The notes under the pieces were generated by a model, which saw nothing but the letters and a program-made list of their open reading frames with translations, did not search any database and was not told where the DNA came from. Made by a program: the position numbers and the translations under genes. Positions 17,624 through 26,401 of a stretch of 58,788 nucleotides of DNA are shown here, in pieces; position 1 is the first letter of the stretch; the number at the start of each line of letters is the position of its first letter. The DNA comes from JBOGJG01 sp050747825 (lineage in GTDB: Bacteria > Acidobacteriota > UBA6911 > RPQK01 > JBOGJG01), in the NCBI GenBank assembly GCA_050747825.1, contig JBOGJG010000151.1, forward strand, positions 1 through 58,788, read 5' to 3'.

Positions 17624-18802
17624 TTAAACCACCGTTGGCGTGAAGATAATAATGGATCCGTCACTGAAATGAACTTCGAATGTGACTCCCGTCATATCTA
17701 CTTCAGCAGCATTTCCAGTCGCGGCATCTCTAAAATTCAACATCTCTACTTTAGCCGAACCGCCTTTACCAATTTTCCCAATGATCAGATCTTCTACCTC
17801 AGTGGTTGGAGACTGGATGCGGATGGGAAAGGATTCCGCAAGCGCCCCGGAGCCCGTAATCGTCTCCGGATCGCCCGAGAAGTCGATCAGTGTATCGCTC
17901 CCCGCCCGAGGATTATTGCTGTTGAATTTATTGCGTCCTTTGATTTTCAAGGTCTCATAGAAGGCTTGGGGACTGGAGGTATAGATGGCCTTAAAAGTAG
18001 AAATGGTGATGTCCTGATTCGAAAAGTTTTTGACTACAAATTCTATGTTGTTCAGGTTTGCACCCTTGACCAGCGCCGTATCGGGGGCCAGGACCAGTTT
18101 TGGCTCTATGGTAATGCTGCGGTTTCCGTAAGGAATATCGGTAAACTGGTAAAAACCATCGCTATTGGTGAATACGGAGACGGTCGTAAGCGTCCCATTT
18201 TGCGGCAGGTTAATCGTCACGCTCGCTCCGGCCACCGGATTGGTCTTGTCGTCTTTTATAAACCCCAGAACGCGCGATTTAATTTCCGTCTTAAAAAACA
18301 GCAGGGTGAGATCATCGTTGGTTCCCGCGACGCCGTCTGGTCCCAAACTGGCGATTTTACCCTCGGCCGCGGCTCCGGTCTCAGCATCGGTAAAACTTCC
18401 TGTGGAGTAAATCAGTGTTCTTCCCCAGGCGTCACGATCCAGGCTCTCCAGATACGAAATGACGCCGGCTTCCAGGTAGGGGCCGTTCCAGCCCGCCCCT
18501 GCTTTCAAGGTCGAATTGAACGTGAAGTTTGGCTGTGTCCCTAGTATCCAAAGATCTTCCAGCGTTGACGGCAGGTTCCCCATGTCTCCCAGGTAACCAA
18601 AGGCGGTGCGAGCTTCATCGATGATTACCACCGGGCTGCCTGAAACGGCTCGCTTCAGATTGTCCAGAGTAGTTAGAGTCGAATGAGTCCTTTGATCGTC
18701 CATTAGACGAATGGTCAGGGGAGTCAGGGTTCCGACTAAAATCGCCAGTACTGCCAGGGCAGTCACGACTTCCAATAGACTGATTCCTCGTGGGATTCGC
18801 AA
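17624..18802 (-). CDS. Large pilin-like protein (tandem paralogue 2)
   Basis: A 392-residue prepilin with a very short leader, MRIPRG, before ISLLEVV (Glu5 present). It contains AFGYLGDMGNLPSTLEDLW, GAGWNGPYL, SLGPDGVAGTNDDLTL, the Ig-like segment NPVAGASVTINLPQNG...GFYQFTDIPYGNRSITIEPK and the end FSDGSIIIFTP. It is closest by eye to the 18809-19984 gene. A 3-base gap to the next gene points to one transcript. Confidence 0.82.
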   Translation of the reverse strand: MRIPRGISLLEVVTALAVLAILVGTLTPLTIRLMDDQRTHSTLTTLDNLKRAVSGSPVVIIDEARTAFGYLGDMGNLPSTLEDLWILGTQPNFTFNSTLKAGAGWNGPYLEAGVISYLESLDRDAWGRTLIYSTGSFTDAETGAAAEGKIASLGPDGVAGTNDDLTLLFFKTEIKSRVLGFIKDDKTNPVAGASVTINLPQNGTLTTVSVFTNSDGFYQFTDIPYGNRSITIEPKLVLAPDTALVKGANLNNIEFVVKNFSNQDITISTFKAIYTSSPQAFYETLKIKGRNKFNSNNPRAGSDTLIDFSGDPETITGSGALAESFPIRIQSPTTEVEDLIIGKIGKGGSAKVEMLNFRDAATGNAAEVDMTGVTFEVHFSDGSIIIFTPTVV

Positions 18803-18808
18803 GGCAGC

Positions 18809-19984
18809 CTACTTCCGTATGGGGGTGAAAAAGACCGTCGAGCCGTCGCTGAAGTCGATCTGAAAGGAAATTCCCGTCATATCAACCGCCGCCGCCGCAC
18901 CCGATTGCAGATCCCGAAATTTTTCAATCTTCAGCTTGAAAGTCCCTCCTTTTTTGGCGGCTAGTCCGATATTCAGGTCTGCCACCTGAGTAACCGGACT
19001 CTGGATACGGACAGGAAAACTCTCTCCTGATATTTGGCCGGTTCCCGTAACGGTAAAGGGATTGCCGCTAAAATCGATAAACTGCCCACTGGCGCCGCGT
19101 GGATTGTTGCTGTTGAAGACTACCTGGCCGTCCAATTTGACCATCTCGTAAAAGGCGACGGCTTCATAGATTATCGTCAGTGAGCTCAGAATAATGTCGG
19201 CAGCGGAAAAATTCTGAATGAGTACTTCAACGTTGTCTCCCCCACCTCCGGTGGTGACTGCGCTGTCTGGCACCGCTACAAGGCGCGGCTTGACGGTGAT
19301 ACTGCGGACACCAAAAGGAATACCATCAAAAATATAGTCGCCGTTGATTCCCGTCTGGAGTGTCTGTGTGGTAAGTACCCCATTTAGGGGGTAATTGATT
19401 TCTACCGTCGCCCCAGGCATCAAGTTGCCGCTGGCGTCGCGGACGAACCCAATAACTTTAGAAAGCGTTTCCGTATCAAAGATCTCAACCTTCAGGTCAT
19501 CACTGTCTCCTAAAATCTTATTGGGGCCGGGAGAGACCAATCGGCCTTTGACGGTCTTTCCAATCGCTCCCGAACTGTCGTCAGGCCGGGTCCAGTCGAT
19601 GGGATTTCCCCAGGAGTCCAGAGCGATCTGGTTCAGGAACTCCAAAACTTGAGTGTTCAGGTAAGGACCAGCCCAGCCCACTCCGGTTTTTAAAGTGCTG
19701 TCAAAGGCAAAGGCAGGCTGGGTTCCATTGATCCACAAGTCTGTCAGGCTGGCGGGAAGATTCCCCAGGTCTCCCAGATAGCCGAAGGAAGTCCTGGCCT
19801 CGCTGCTGATGATGCGGGGATCGCCGATAATGGCCCGCTTAAAGGTTTCCAGTTGATCCAGTGTCTCCGCTTCTCGTCGATTGTCGAGAAAGGTAATGGA
19901 GAGAGGAGCAGCAGCCCCGACTATAATGGCGATAACAGCCAACGCGGTCACGCTTTCCAGTAAAGATATTCCCTTTTGTTTCAC
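18809..19984 (-). CDS. Large pilin-like protein (tandem paralogue 1)
   Basis: A 391-residue prepilin. I place the start at GTG 19984 (leader MKQKG before ISLLESV, Glu5 present) rather than at the far upstream ATG 20113. The length then equals that of its three paralogues and the overlap with the preceding gene disappears. It has SFGYLGDLGNLPASLTDLW, GVGWAGPYL, SPGPNKILGDSDDLKVEI, the Ig-like GFVRDASGNLMPGATVEINYP region and FSDGSTVFFTP. TGCTATAAT at 20001-20009 could supply its own promoter. Confidence 0.82.
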   Translation of the reverse strand: MKQKGISLLESVTALAVIAIIVGAAAPLSITFLDNRREAETLDQLETFKRAIIGDPRIISSEARTSFGYLGDLGNLPASLTDLWINGTQPAFAFDSTLKTGVGWAGPYLNTQVLEFLNQIALDSWGNPIDWTRPDDSSGAIGKTVKGRLVSPGPNKILGDSDDLKVEIFDTETLSKVIGFVRDASGNLMPGATVEINYPLNGVLTTQTLQTGINGDYIFDGIPFGVRSITVKPRLVAVPDSAVTTGGGGDNVEVLIQNFSAADIILSSLTIIYEAVAFYEMVKLDGQVVFNSNNPRGASGQFIDFSGNPFTVTGTGQISGESFPVRIQSPVTQVADLNIGLAAKKGGTFKLKIEKFRDLQSGAAAAVDMTGISFQIDFSDGSTVFFTPIRK

Positions 19985-20000
19985 GGCCTCAGTGGCGTGG

Positions 20001-20009
20001 ATTATAGCA
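20001..20009 (-). promoter_or_regulatory. Extended -10 promoter of the large-pilin genes
   Basis: On the minus strand TGCTATAAT is a full extended -10 element. It lies 16 bases upstream of the GTG at 19984, so transcription would begin just before that start codon. I see no good -35. Confidence 0.55.
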
Positions 20010-20036
20010 CGGGTAAGGTGTTCTGCACACTCAAGC

Positions 20037-20597
20037 TTACTCCGAACTAACCAAAGCGTCATAGACTTCCTTGAACCGATCGACGAGTTCCTCGGCGATG
20101 TCTTCGGCTTCATCTTTTAAGACATCGGGGAAGATCTCGAATTTCCACAGGACTGATTCGCTCTTGCGATGAATGAGTCGAAAAACAGCTTCATCCAGCC
20201 AGTGGTCAGTGGTAAGCGGCAGGATTCGGTTCCAGATCGCGTCTTCGTTGACTCTGAGACCATCATCAGTTTCCCAAAACAGGCCTTCTAACTCGCGATC
20301 CGTTCCCATGACCAGGAGCGCATCAGCCAATTCCTGCTCTCTGACCACTTCGACGACTCCCCAATCGCGAAATCCTCGCTCCAACCACTTGTGGATGGCC
20401 CCCCGCATGGGAAGGATATATATTTTTCGTATTTCCGTCAGCTTCGGCGGTGGCTGGACCTGAGCCGGCGCCCTTGCCCTTGGGCTTTGCGCCAATGCCG
20501 GCCCCCATGACATGAAAAAGGAAAGTAGAAGGAAATTGGTTGTATTGATCAATTTGGACTTTGAACCTTGAACTTTGAACGTTGGACTTATGGGCAT
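20037..20597 (-). CDS. Secreted protein of unknown function, first gene of pilus operon
   Basis: A 186-residue protein. A signal peptide is likely (hydrophobic stretch NFLLLSFFMSWGPALAQ), followed by a compact domain with KIYILPMRGAIHKWL, EVVREQELADALLVMGT and a helical end (EDIAEELVDRFKEVY). The strand-helix-strand pattern resembles periplasmic lipoprotein-like domains that pair with outer-membrane parts, but I cannot assign a family. The first residues (PTFKVQGSKSK) are encoded by five seven-base repeat units (20553-20587), so the true start is uncertain (a TTG at the LINTT position is possible). A second repeat block (20201-20221) lies within the gene. Confidence 0.6.
   Translation of the reverse strand: MPISPTFKVQGSKSKLINTTNFLLLSFFMSWGPALAQSPRARAPAQVQPPPKLTEIRKIYILPMRGAIHKWLERGFRDWGVVEVVREQELADALLVMGTDRELEGLFWETDDGLRVNEDAIWNRILPLTTDHWLDEAVFRLIHRKSESVLWKFEIFPDVLKDEAEDIAEELVDRFKEVYDALVSSE
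20553..20587. repeat. Five-unit TTTGAAC seven-base repeat
   Basis: Units TTTGGAC, TTTGAAC, CTTGAAC, TTTGAAC and GTTGGAC follow one another exactly. They overlap the predicted N-terminus of the minus-strand secreted protein. Confidence 0.85.
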
Positions 20598-20665
20598 GCA
20601 GTAATCATACTTTATGTCTCCGTCCTTCTCTGAGCCGGTTGGCTAAACGGCCCATTACCAGTAAG

Positions 20666-21145
20666 ATGACATTGATGGACCAGACGCTGATTGAGGGTGT
20701 TGTTCTTCGCGATCTTGTTACTCATCGAGATGAGCGCGGCTTCTTTCGTGAGATTATCCGCGTCTCCGATGAGTTTTTTAAACCAGGGTTCGGGCAGTGG
20801 AGCCATTCCCTGATGTATGCAGGTGTGATCAAGGCCTGGCACATCCATCAAAAGCAGATCGACTGGTGGTATGTAGCCGGCGGTGTTTTAAAGGTGGCCT
20901 TGCATGATCGCCGTCCGGACTCTCCCACCCGCGGGCAGACGATTGAGCTGATGATGGGCGACGACCAGCCGGCCCGAGTGCTCGAGATTCCTCCCGGAGT
21001 GGCGCACGGCTGTAAGTGCATGAGCGGTCCGGCTAACCTGTTTTATATTACATCCAATGTGTACAATCCCGCCGATGAGGGGCGCATCCCGCATGATGAC
21101 GCCGAGATCGGATACGATTGGCTCAAAGGACCGCCGATTACGTGA
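20666..21145 (+). CDS. dTDP-4-dehydrorhamnose 3,5-epimerase-like cupin protein
   Basis: A 159-residue RfbC-family protein. Visible motifs are THRDERGFFREIIR, WHIHQKQIDWWYVAGGVLKVALHDRRPDSPT, and IPPGVAHGCKCMSG, where the last His is in the usual place. Family members epimerise dTDP-4-keto-6-deoxyglucose for rhamnose or related sugars in surface glycans. The canonical FxQxN stretch and rhamnose partner genes are absent, so the substrate is unclear. I chose ATG 20666; the frame is open further upstream without support. The stop is 6 bases from that of the convergent next gene. Confidence 0.8.
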   Translation: MTLMDQTLIEGVVLRDLVTHRDERGFFREIIRVSDEFFKPGFGQWSHSLMYAGVIKAWHIHQKQIDWWYVAGGVLKVALHDRRPDSPTRGQTIELMMGDDQPARVLEIPPGVAHGCKCMSGPANLFYITSNVYNPADEGRIPHDDAEIGYDWLKGPPIT

Positions 21146-21151
21146 TGCTGG

Positions 21152-22990
21152 TTAATCCGTGTCTAAAGATAGGGTCAGGGCGTTCAGTACTTCATTCGTC
21201 TCAGCATTCTGGACAAAAGCGACCACGGACAGATTCGAGCGATTGACCCGATAGAGCTTTTCTTTAAAGCCAAGTCCGGTCTCGCGCTCAAAAAAGTCAA
21301 GATACGCGCTCAGTTCGGACTCAAGTTTTCCCAGATCCTGAGAGAGTGAAAAACTGGAAGTTCCTGATTCATCGGCTTTCAGAGCCAAGCCCTCCGGCCC
21401 TCCCATTAGTTTTCGGACGACCTGACTGTGAATCGGAACGCGGTTATGCCCGGCATAGGGGATCGCCTTCTCCGCCAAAGCGACGTGCAGCCGCAAGTGA
21501 TCGAGAGGCATATCTTTGGTTCGCGTCTCTACCCTGACCTGGACGGCATCGCCACGCAGGAAAGCCTCCCCTTTAATCTCGACCGGAGACTCCTTCTCTA
21601 ACTGGGTTGCAATCTGCTGCTGGTATTGCTGGAAAAGATAGCCGGCTAAACGGGTGGGACCCCCGCCTCGCTGTACCTCGATGCCGTTGAAGACAGCATA
21701 AGGAGCTGAGCGGGCGCCGTAGGCGGCCCGCCTCTGCTCCGCATCCAGATTGGCCAGCGGATCGGGCCGCGGGATGTGGACGTGATACTGAAGCACGGCC
21801 ATGACGTCTCGCGGATAATGCCTCAACAGACCTTCGAAGGCATAATCGGCCGCCTGGCAGGGCGGGCACTCTGAGCCCGTAAAGAGTTCGGCCAGAACGA
21901 CGCGGCGGTTGAAGCCGGAGGCCGGAGAGTCTCTTCCTTGGCCAAATTTCCCCGGGTCAAAGGGCAGGGGGCCATTTTCGTGCTCTTTGACGATCAGTTC
22001 CTGGAGCCCGTCCAGAGAGCCGTGGACTTTTTCAAATAGCTTACTGAGCTCAGCCCTCACGCTCGGGTCGCCCCGGTTTACGTAAGCCCGGGCGTAAAGC
22101 TTTAAGGCCTCCTGATCCTTTCCGAGGACCCCATAGGCCTGGGCCAGATGGAGGGCGATCTCAGGATTGCCAGGCGAGGCCTCAAGGGACTTTTCTAATT
22201 GAGCGGCGGCCTCCTGGACAGCCCCTTTTTGAAAGAGCACCCAACCCAGCGTATCCAGAAAGTTAGCCTTCTCTTCGGGGGAATCGGGCAGGCTTGAGAC
22301 TGCTTCCCTGGCATATTTCTCAGCCTGATCGAGGAGGCGCTCTTTTTCGGCCAGCGAGAAAGCGACGTTGTTCATCATCATGGGCCGGTCGGAGGCGCGT
22401 TCCACGACCTCCTCCGCCGTCTCCAGCACTTCCTCGTCCGTGGACTCCGTCGTGAGCAGGTCGTCCAAGATACGGCCGTAGGCGTGCTCCTGAAAGCGGC
22501 TCTGAGGATGTTTCTGAATGAAGTCGCGCAGCGCGGTGATCCGTTCCTCAGGAGTTGGTAGTCGGATGGCCGACTGCACCGCTTCCAGCTCCTCCTGCTG
22601 CGCAGCTTCGAAGGCCTGGATGGACGCAAAACTCGTGCGCTGGGCATGGAAGTGAGCGTCTTCAACACCAAGCCCGTCTAAAGTCCCCTCGATGACGTCT
22701 TCTGAGATTATCCCTGAAAGGGCCAGGTTCTCAGCCCCGCCCGAGAGTTCCAGCCTGAAATCGCTCTCATCGATGTGCACTGTTTCGACCCTGAGTTCAT
22801 GCGGAGCGGAAGCGCTCAACACCTGAGCCTGATAGCCGTCTTGGGCAGCAGATATCTCGAGGATCAGGAGGGCAAGGTCCTGGCCAGACTCAAGCCTGGC
22901 CAGAAACAACCAGTGTCCTTCAGGGCTGACCGGCTGGGCGTTGATAAGCGGGAAACAGGTCATTAAGAGTGCAAGAGCCAGCTTCTTCAT
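21152..22990 (-). CDS. Secreted TPR plus thioredoxin-like (Omp28-type) protein
   Basis: A 612-residue exported protein with signal peptide MKKLALALLMTCFPLINA. Residues 20-120 form a beta-rich region, 200-320 hold TPR repeats, and 365-480 a thioredoxin-like domain with CPPC (375-378) in ELFTGSECPPCQAADYAFEGL. The C-terminal part (about 490-610) looks like the Omp28/Ig-like end. Such proteins are thought to be periplasmic or outer-surface redox proteins; the target is unknown. A GAGGAG ribosome site precedes the ATG, and TACAAT about 17 bases upstream of the start is a plausible -10, so this gene has a normal leader. Confidence 0.75.
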   Translation of the reverse strand: MKKLALALLMTCFPLINAQPVSPEGHWLFLARLESGQDLALLILEISAAQDGYQAQVLSASAPHELRVETVHIDESDFRLELSGGAENLALSGIISEDVIEGTLDGLGVEDAHFHAQRTSFASIQAFEAAQQEELEAVQSAIRLPTPEERITALRDFIQKHPQSRFQEHAYGRILDDLLTTESTDEEVLETAEEVVERASDRPMMMNNVAFSLAEKERLLDQAEKYAREAVSSLPDSPEEKANFLDTLGWVLFQKGAVQEAAAQLEKSLEASPGNPEIALHLAQAYGVLGKDQEALKLYARAYVNRGDPSVRAELSKLFEKVHGSLDGLQELIVKEHENGPLPFDPGKFGQGRDSPASGFNRRVVLAELFTGSECPPCQAADYAFEGLLRHYPRDVMAVLQYHVHIPRPDPLANLDAEQRRAAYGARSAPYAVFNGIEVQRGGGPTRLAGYLFQQYQQQIATQLEKESPVEIKGEAFLRGDAVQVRVETRTKDMPLDHLRLHVALAEKAIPYAGHNRVPIHSQVVRKLMGGPEGLALKADESGTSSFSLSQDLGKLESELSAYLDFFERETGLGFKEKLYRVNRSNLSVVAFVQNAETNEVLNALTLSLDTD

Positions 22991-23034
22991 TCAAACTCCT
23001 CGGCTCGTCATTGTATCAGTGCTTTGTACCCGGT

Positions 23035-23055
23035 GGTCACTGTCCAATGGTCGCT
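23035..23055. repeat. Three-unit seven-base repeat
   Basis: GGTCACT, GTCCAAT and GGTCGCT in the 183-base gap between the divergent genes at 22990 and 23174. Confidence 0.45.
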
Positions 23056-23173
23056 CCTTTACAGTCGCGGCTCTGTTGAGCAGCCTCTGCGCCGCCGCCA
23101 TGGGAAGGAGCGGCCATGCGATCGTTCGTCTAGTGACCTACCTACCCGCAATCGAGTACGATGCGACGAACAC

Positions 23174-24388
23174 ATGGAATCATGCGCCTTTGTAGCTTAC
23201 ATCTTACTGGCCCTCAGTGCTTTCGCACTACTGGAATCCCTTTACTCTCTCAAAGGCGGCCTAAACTACCTCCGCTCGTTCAGACAATTCAAATCCTCTG
23301 CCACCGGCCACCGGCCACCGGCCACCCTGATCCTCCCCTGCAAGGGGATCGAACCCGGCCTTGAGCGAAACCTGCGCGCTTATTTCAACCTGGACTATCC
23401 CGACTTTCAACTGCTCCTGGTAACTGAGAGCGTAAACGACCCTTGCCTGCCGCTGCTCCGGCTGTTAAAGCACGATTATCCCCATGTTAACGCTCATCTG
23501 CTATACGCCGGCCGCGCATCGGCGCGCGGGCAAAAGGTCCACAATCTCCTCGAGGCCGTCCGGCGCCTGCGCGACAACGATCGAGTAATCGCCTTTGGAG
23601 ATTCCGACATTCGTCCTCATCCCAACTGGCTCCTCGACTTGATAGCGCTTCTTGAAGATCCAAAAGTCGGCATGAGCACTGGATTTCGCTGGTACCTTCC
23701 CCAGGAAGGGAACTTCGCCTCCGTGCTTCGTTCTGTCTGGAACGCCGGAACGGCCTCACTGCTCCAGGAGAAGGACTGTCTCTTCGCCTGGGGGGGCGCC
23801 ATGGCGATCCGGCGCGAGGTATTTGAATCAAGCGGCGTGCCGGACTACTGGAAAAATGCCGTGAGCGACGACTATGCCATCAGCCGGGCCATGCACGATC
23901 ATTCGCTCTCCATCCATTTCCAGCCGCGCTGCCTGAGTTTTTCTCACGAAGACTGCACTCTCGGCCAGTTGCTTGGCTGGGTTTACCGTCAACTCTGCAT
24001 TACGCGGGTTTATCAGCCCAGGTTGTGGAAGGCAGCGTTCATCACTCAGGCACTGAACGTCGCTGTGATCTGGGGTGGAAGCGCGGCCATACTGCTGAGC
24101 TTGTTCCTGGGCTTTTGCCCGGAGATGCTGGTGCTGGCCTTAATGGTGGCTGCCATCTACCTCCTGGGAGTAGCCAAAAACTGGCTGCGAGTCAGGGCAG
24201 TCCGTGAACTCTTTCCGGAGCAGTGGACATCGCTGCGCAGATATCTTCATGCCTACCTGCTCTGGGGTCCGCTGGCCTCACTGCTGTCCATCATGAGCCT
24301 GATCCGAACCCTATTCAGCCGGGACATCGAATGGCGCGGCATTCGTTACCGGATGCTTTCCTCGCGCAAGACCGTTGTATTGCGCTAG
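23174..24388 (+). CDS. GT21-like (ceramide glucosyltransferase-type) glycosyltransferase
   Basis: A 404-residue membrane glycosyltransferase: one N-terminal helix (VAYILLALSAFALLESLYSL), a GT-A domain, and two to three C-terminal membrane helices. Motifs of family 21 are present: the second Asp in GDSDIRPHPNWL, VSDDYAISRAM as the catalytic Asp region, and a RQLCITR variant of (Q/R)xxRW. Such enzymes transfer a sugar to ceramide or to hopanoid-type lipids (HpnI), so a glycolipid product is likely. I chose ATG 23174, because the 50 upstream codons look non-coding. Three and a half CCACCGG units (23301-23327) encode ATGHRPPAT just before the first strand, LILPCKG. Confidence 0.8.
   Translation: MESCAFVAYILLALSAFALLESLYSLKGGLNYLRSFRQFKSSATGHRPPATLILPCKGIEPGLERNLRAYFNLDYPDFQLLLVTESVNDPCLPLLRLLKHDYPHVNAHLLYAGRASARGQKVHNLLEAVRRLRDNDRVIAFGDSDIRPHPNWLLDLIALLEDPKVGMSTGFRWYLPQEGNFASVLRSVWNAGTASLLQEKDCLFAWGGAMAIRREVFESSGVPDYWKNAVSDDYAISRAMHDHSLSIHFQPRCLSFSHEDCTLGQLLGWVYRQLCITRVYQPRLWKAAFITQALNVAVIWGGSAAILLSLFLGFCPEMLVLALMVAAIYLLGVAKNWLRVRAVRELFPEQWTSLRRYLHAYLLWGPLASLLSIMSLIRTLFSRDIEWRGIRYRMLSSRKTVVLR
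23301..23327. repeat. In-frame seven-base repeat in the glycosyltransferase gene
   Basis: Three exact CCACCGG units plus CCACCC encode ATGHRPPAT next to the first membrane helix. Confidence 0.8.
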
Positions 24389-24416
24389 CACTCCCGCTCC
24401 CTGACGGTCGCGGCAG

Positions 24417-24531
24417 GTTCCAAGTTCCAAGCTGTTGAAAGTTCCAAGTTCCAAGTGTAGGCTTCAAAATGCAACCTTTAGAATCTGCAACCGCCTGTGA
24501 ACTCGGAACTTGGGACTTGGAACTTGGAACT
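24417..24531. repeat. GTTCCAA seven-base repeats with inverted copies
   Basis: Two pairs of GTTCCAA (24417-24430 and 24441-24454) face an inverted block of TTGGAAC-type units (about 24504-24531). The same word recurs at 47061-47114. The open frame upstream of the lipoprotein start runs through this block and is not coding. Confidence 0.85.
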
Positions 24532-24555
24532 ACTTCAGCTATAACTCTCTCAACC

Positions 24556-26328
24556 ATGCGACTCCCTCTTGGGCCGGCGTTGGGCTTGCTTGTGATGATC
24601 GCGGCAGGGTGTTCCGATTCGCCCAGCCTGACCTCCGACCAGCGTGGAAGCGCAGCCCTGCCTCAGGACGTCCTGGTGCTCGAAACGGAAGGGAGGCAAG
24701 GGGGCACGCTCGATTATGCCTTGGCCAGCGAACCCGCCACCTTCAATTTCCTGGCGGCTCGCGATTCCCGCTCAAAGCTGGTCACCTATTTGACCACTGC
24801 CACTCTACTGGAGTTTGATCCCGTCAAACAGGACATTCAGGGCGGCATCACCCGGGATTGGAGCGTCTCCGCAGACGGGACCGAAATCACGCTTCACCTG
24901 CGCAGGGGAGTCAATTTTTCCGACGGCCGTCCTCTGAGCGCCGAGGATGTGGCTTTCACCTTCGAAAAAATTTATGAGGAGGGGTCCAGCAATGCGCTCC
25001 GGGATACTCTGCTCATGGGAGGAAAGCCGCTCCACCTGACGGTCGTGGACTCTCACACCGTCAAGATCCGATTCCCCGAGCGATACGCTGCAGCCGAATA
25101 CCTGCTCACCACTGTTCCCATCCTGCCCAGACATCATTTCACCGAGGCGGGAAAAAAGATTGAAGAACATTGGACTCTGGGCACTTCACCTCAGCAGATG
25201 GCGGGACTGGGGCCTTTTGTCCTTCAGGCGCACTATCCTGGACAGAGCACCGTTTACGCGCACAATCCGCATTACTGGAAAGTGGATCAGGGTGGGACCC
25301 GCCTGCCTTATCTGGACCAGCTTGTGATTCATTATGTAGAAGATAGAAACAACCAACTCCTGAGATTTCAAAACGGTCAAGTGGATCTACTGGACCGCTA
25401 CCTCCGGCCCGAAGACAACCTGCAGTTGCAGGAGACCGGCGGCGAGCATATCGAAGTACACAACGCCGGCCCCTCCGACGAGCTGTACTTTTTCTGGTTT
25501 AACTTGAACACGGGCAAGCACCCGCAAACAGGGAAACCTTATCTCTCGCCTCAAGAGAAGGATTGGTTCGGGAATTTGAAGTTCCGGCAGGCAGTCAGCA
25601 CCGCCATCAGCCGGGACACCATCGTAAGGAACATTTTTCTTGGCCAGGCGCGGCCTGCCTGGGGACTAGTTCCCAACTCGATTCCCAGATGGCACGCCCC
25701 GGATGCGCGCCAGTATCACTACAATCAGGACCAGGCCAGGTCTTGGCTGCGTCAAGCCGGCTTCTCCTGGCGTCAAAATGGCGCCCGGGAGGTTCTCGTC
25801 GATTCAAAGGGCCGCCCCGTCCGATTCGAATTATTGACCCGCTCCGATGATGTCTTTGCCAAAATTGCGTCCATTGTGCAGCAGGATCTGGAGGAGATGG
25901 GCATGCAGGTCACCTTGAGGCAGGAAGAATTTCGTTCCGCTCTTTCCCGCATCATGGGTTCCTACGACTATGATGCCTCAATCTTGAAGATCGGCTTTCC
26001 CATCGATCCTTCCGATCATATGAACGTGCTGTCCTCCAGCGCCGAGATGCACATGTGGCATCCCAACCAGCCCCAACCGGCGACCGAGTGGGAGAGGCGG
26101 ATTGACAGTCTGATGCGACAACAGATGACCAGCCTGGACCAGGAGCAGCGCCGCCGGATATACCGGGAAGTCCAGCACATCATGGCGGAGCAGCTCCCGA
26201 TCATTCCTCTGGTGAACGCCGATGTCTTCATCGCCCACAAAAGCCGGCTCAAAAGCCTCCACCCCACCCATCTCTTCCCCCAGGGCCTGGCCAATGTCTG
26301 GGAGCTGTGGCTTGAGGAACTTCCGTGA
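24556..26328 (+). CDS. Peptide/oligopeptide ABC transporter substrate-binding lipoprotein
   Basis: A 590-residue SBP_bac_5 family protein. The signal ends in a lipobox (VMIAAGC, Cys19). Family features include GTLDYALASEPATFNF, RDWSVSADGTEITLHLRRGVNFSDGRPLSAEDVAFTFE (split here only for description), NPHYWK and a C-terminal RRIYREVQHIMAEQLPIIPL segment. It should bind peptides or similar solutes in the periplasm and deliver them to the permeases encoded next. The ATG at 24556 follows TATAAC by ten bases. The frame continues upstream through repeats and is not supported there. No ATPase genes follow. Confidence 0.93.
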   Translation: MRLPLGPALGLLVMIAAGCSDSPSLTSDQRGSAALPQDVLVLETEGRQGGTLDYALASEPATFNFLAARDSRSKLVTYLTTATLLEFDPVKQDIQGGITRDWSVSADGTEITLHLRRGVNFSDGRPLSAEDVAFTFEKIYEEGSSNALRDTLLMGGKPLHLTVVDSHTVKIRFPERYAAAEYLLTTVPILPRHHFTEAGKKIEEHWTLGTSPQQMAGLGPFVLQAHYPGQSTVYAHNPHYWKVDQGGTRLPYLDQLVIHYVEDRNNQLLRFQNGQVDLLDRYLRPEDNLQLQETGGEHIEVHNAGPSDELYFFWFNLNTGKHPQTGKPYLSPQEKDWFGNLKFRQAVSTAISRDTIVRNIFLGQARPAWGLVPNSIPRWHAPDARQYHYNQDQARSWLRQAGFSWRQNGAREVLVDSKGRPVRFELLTRSDDVFAKIASIVQQDLEEMGMQVTLRQEEFRSALSRIMGSYDYDASILKIGFPIDPSDHMNVLSSSAEMHMWHPNQPQPATEWERRIDSLMRQQMTSLDQEQRRRIYREVQHIMAEQLPIIPLVNADVFIAHKSRLKSLHPTHLFPQGLANVWELWLEELP

Positions 26329-26330
26329 CA

Positions 26331-26381
26331 GGCCAACGAACCACACGAATCGCGCGAATCAATTCGTGTGATTCGTTGGCC
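26331..26381. repeat. 20-bp stem-loop (GCCAACGAATCA family)
   Basis: Arms 26331-26350 and 26362-26381 pair over 20 bases with one mismatch around an 11-base loop. The arms resemble those at 4830-4878. It lies between the binding-protein gene and its permease genes, where it could stabilise the upstream mRNA and set unequal expression. Confidence 0.8.
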
Positions 26382-26401
26382 CATAATGCTCAACGAACAA
26401 A

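Noticed and set aside
17477..18544. Long plus-strand open frame (355 codons) opposite the large pilin-like genes
   Set aside because: It is antisense to two conserved pilin-like genes, shows no recognisable domain, and has compositional features of a mirror frame.
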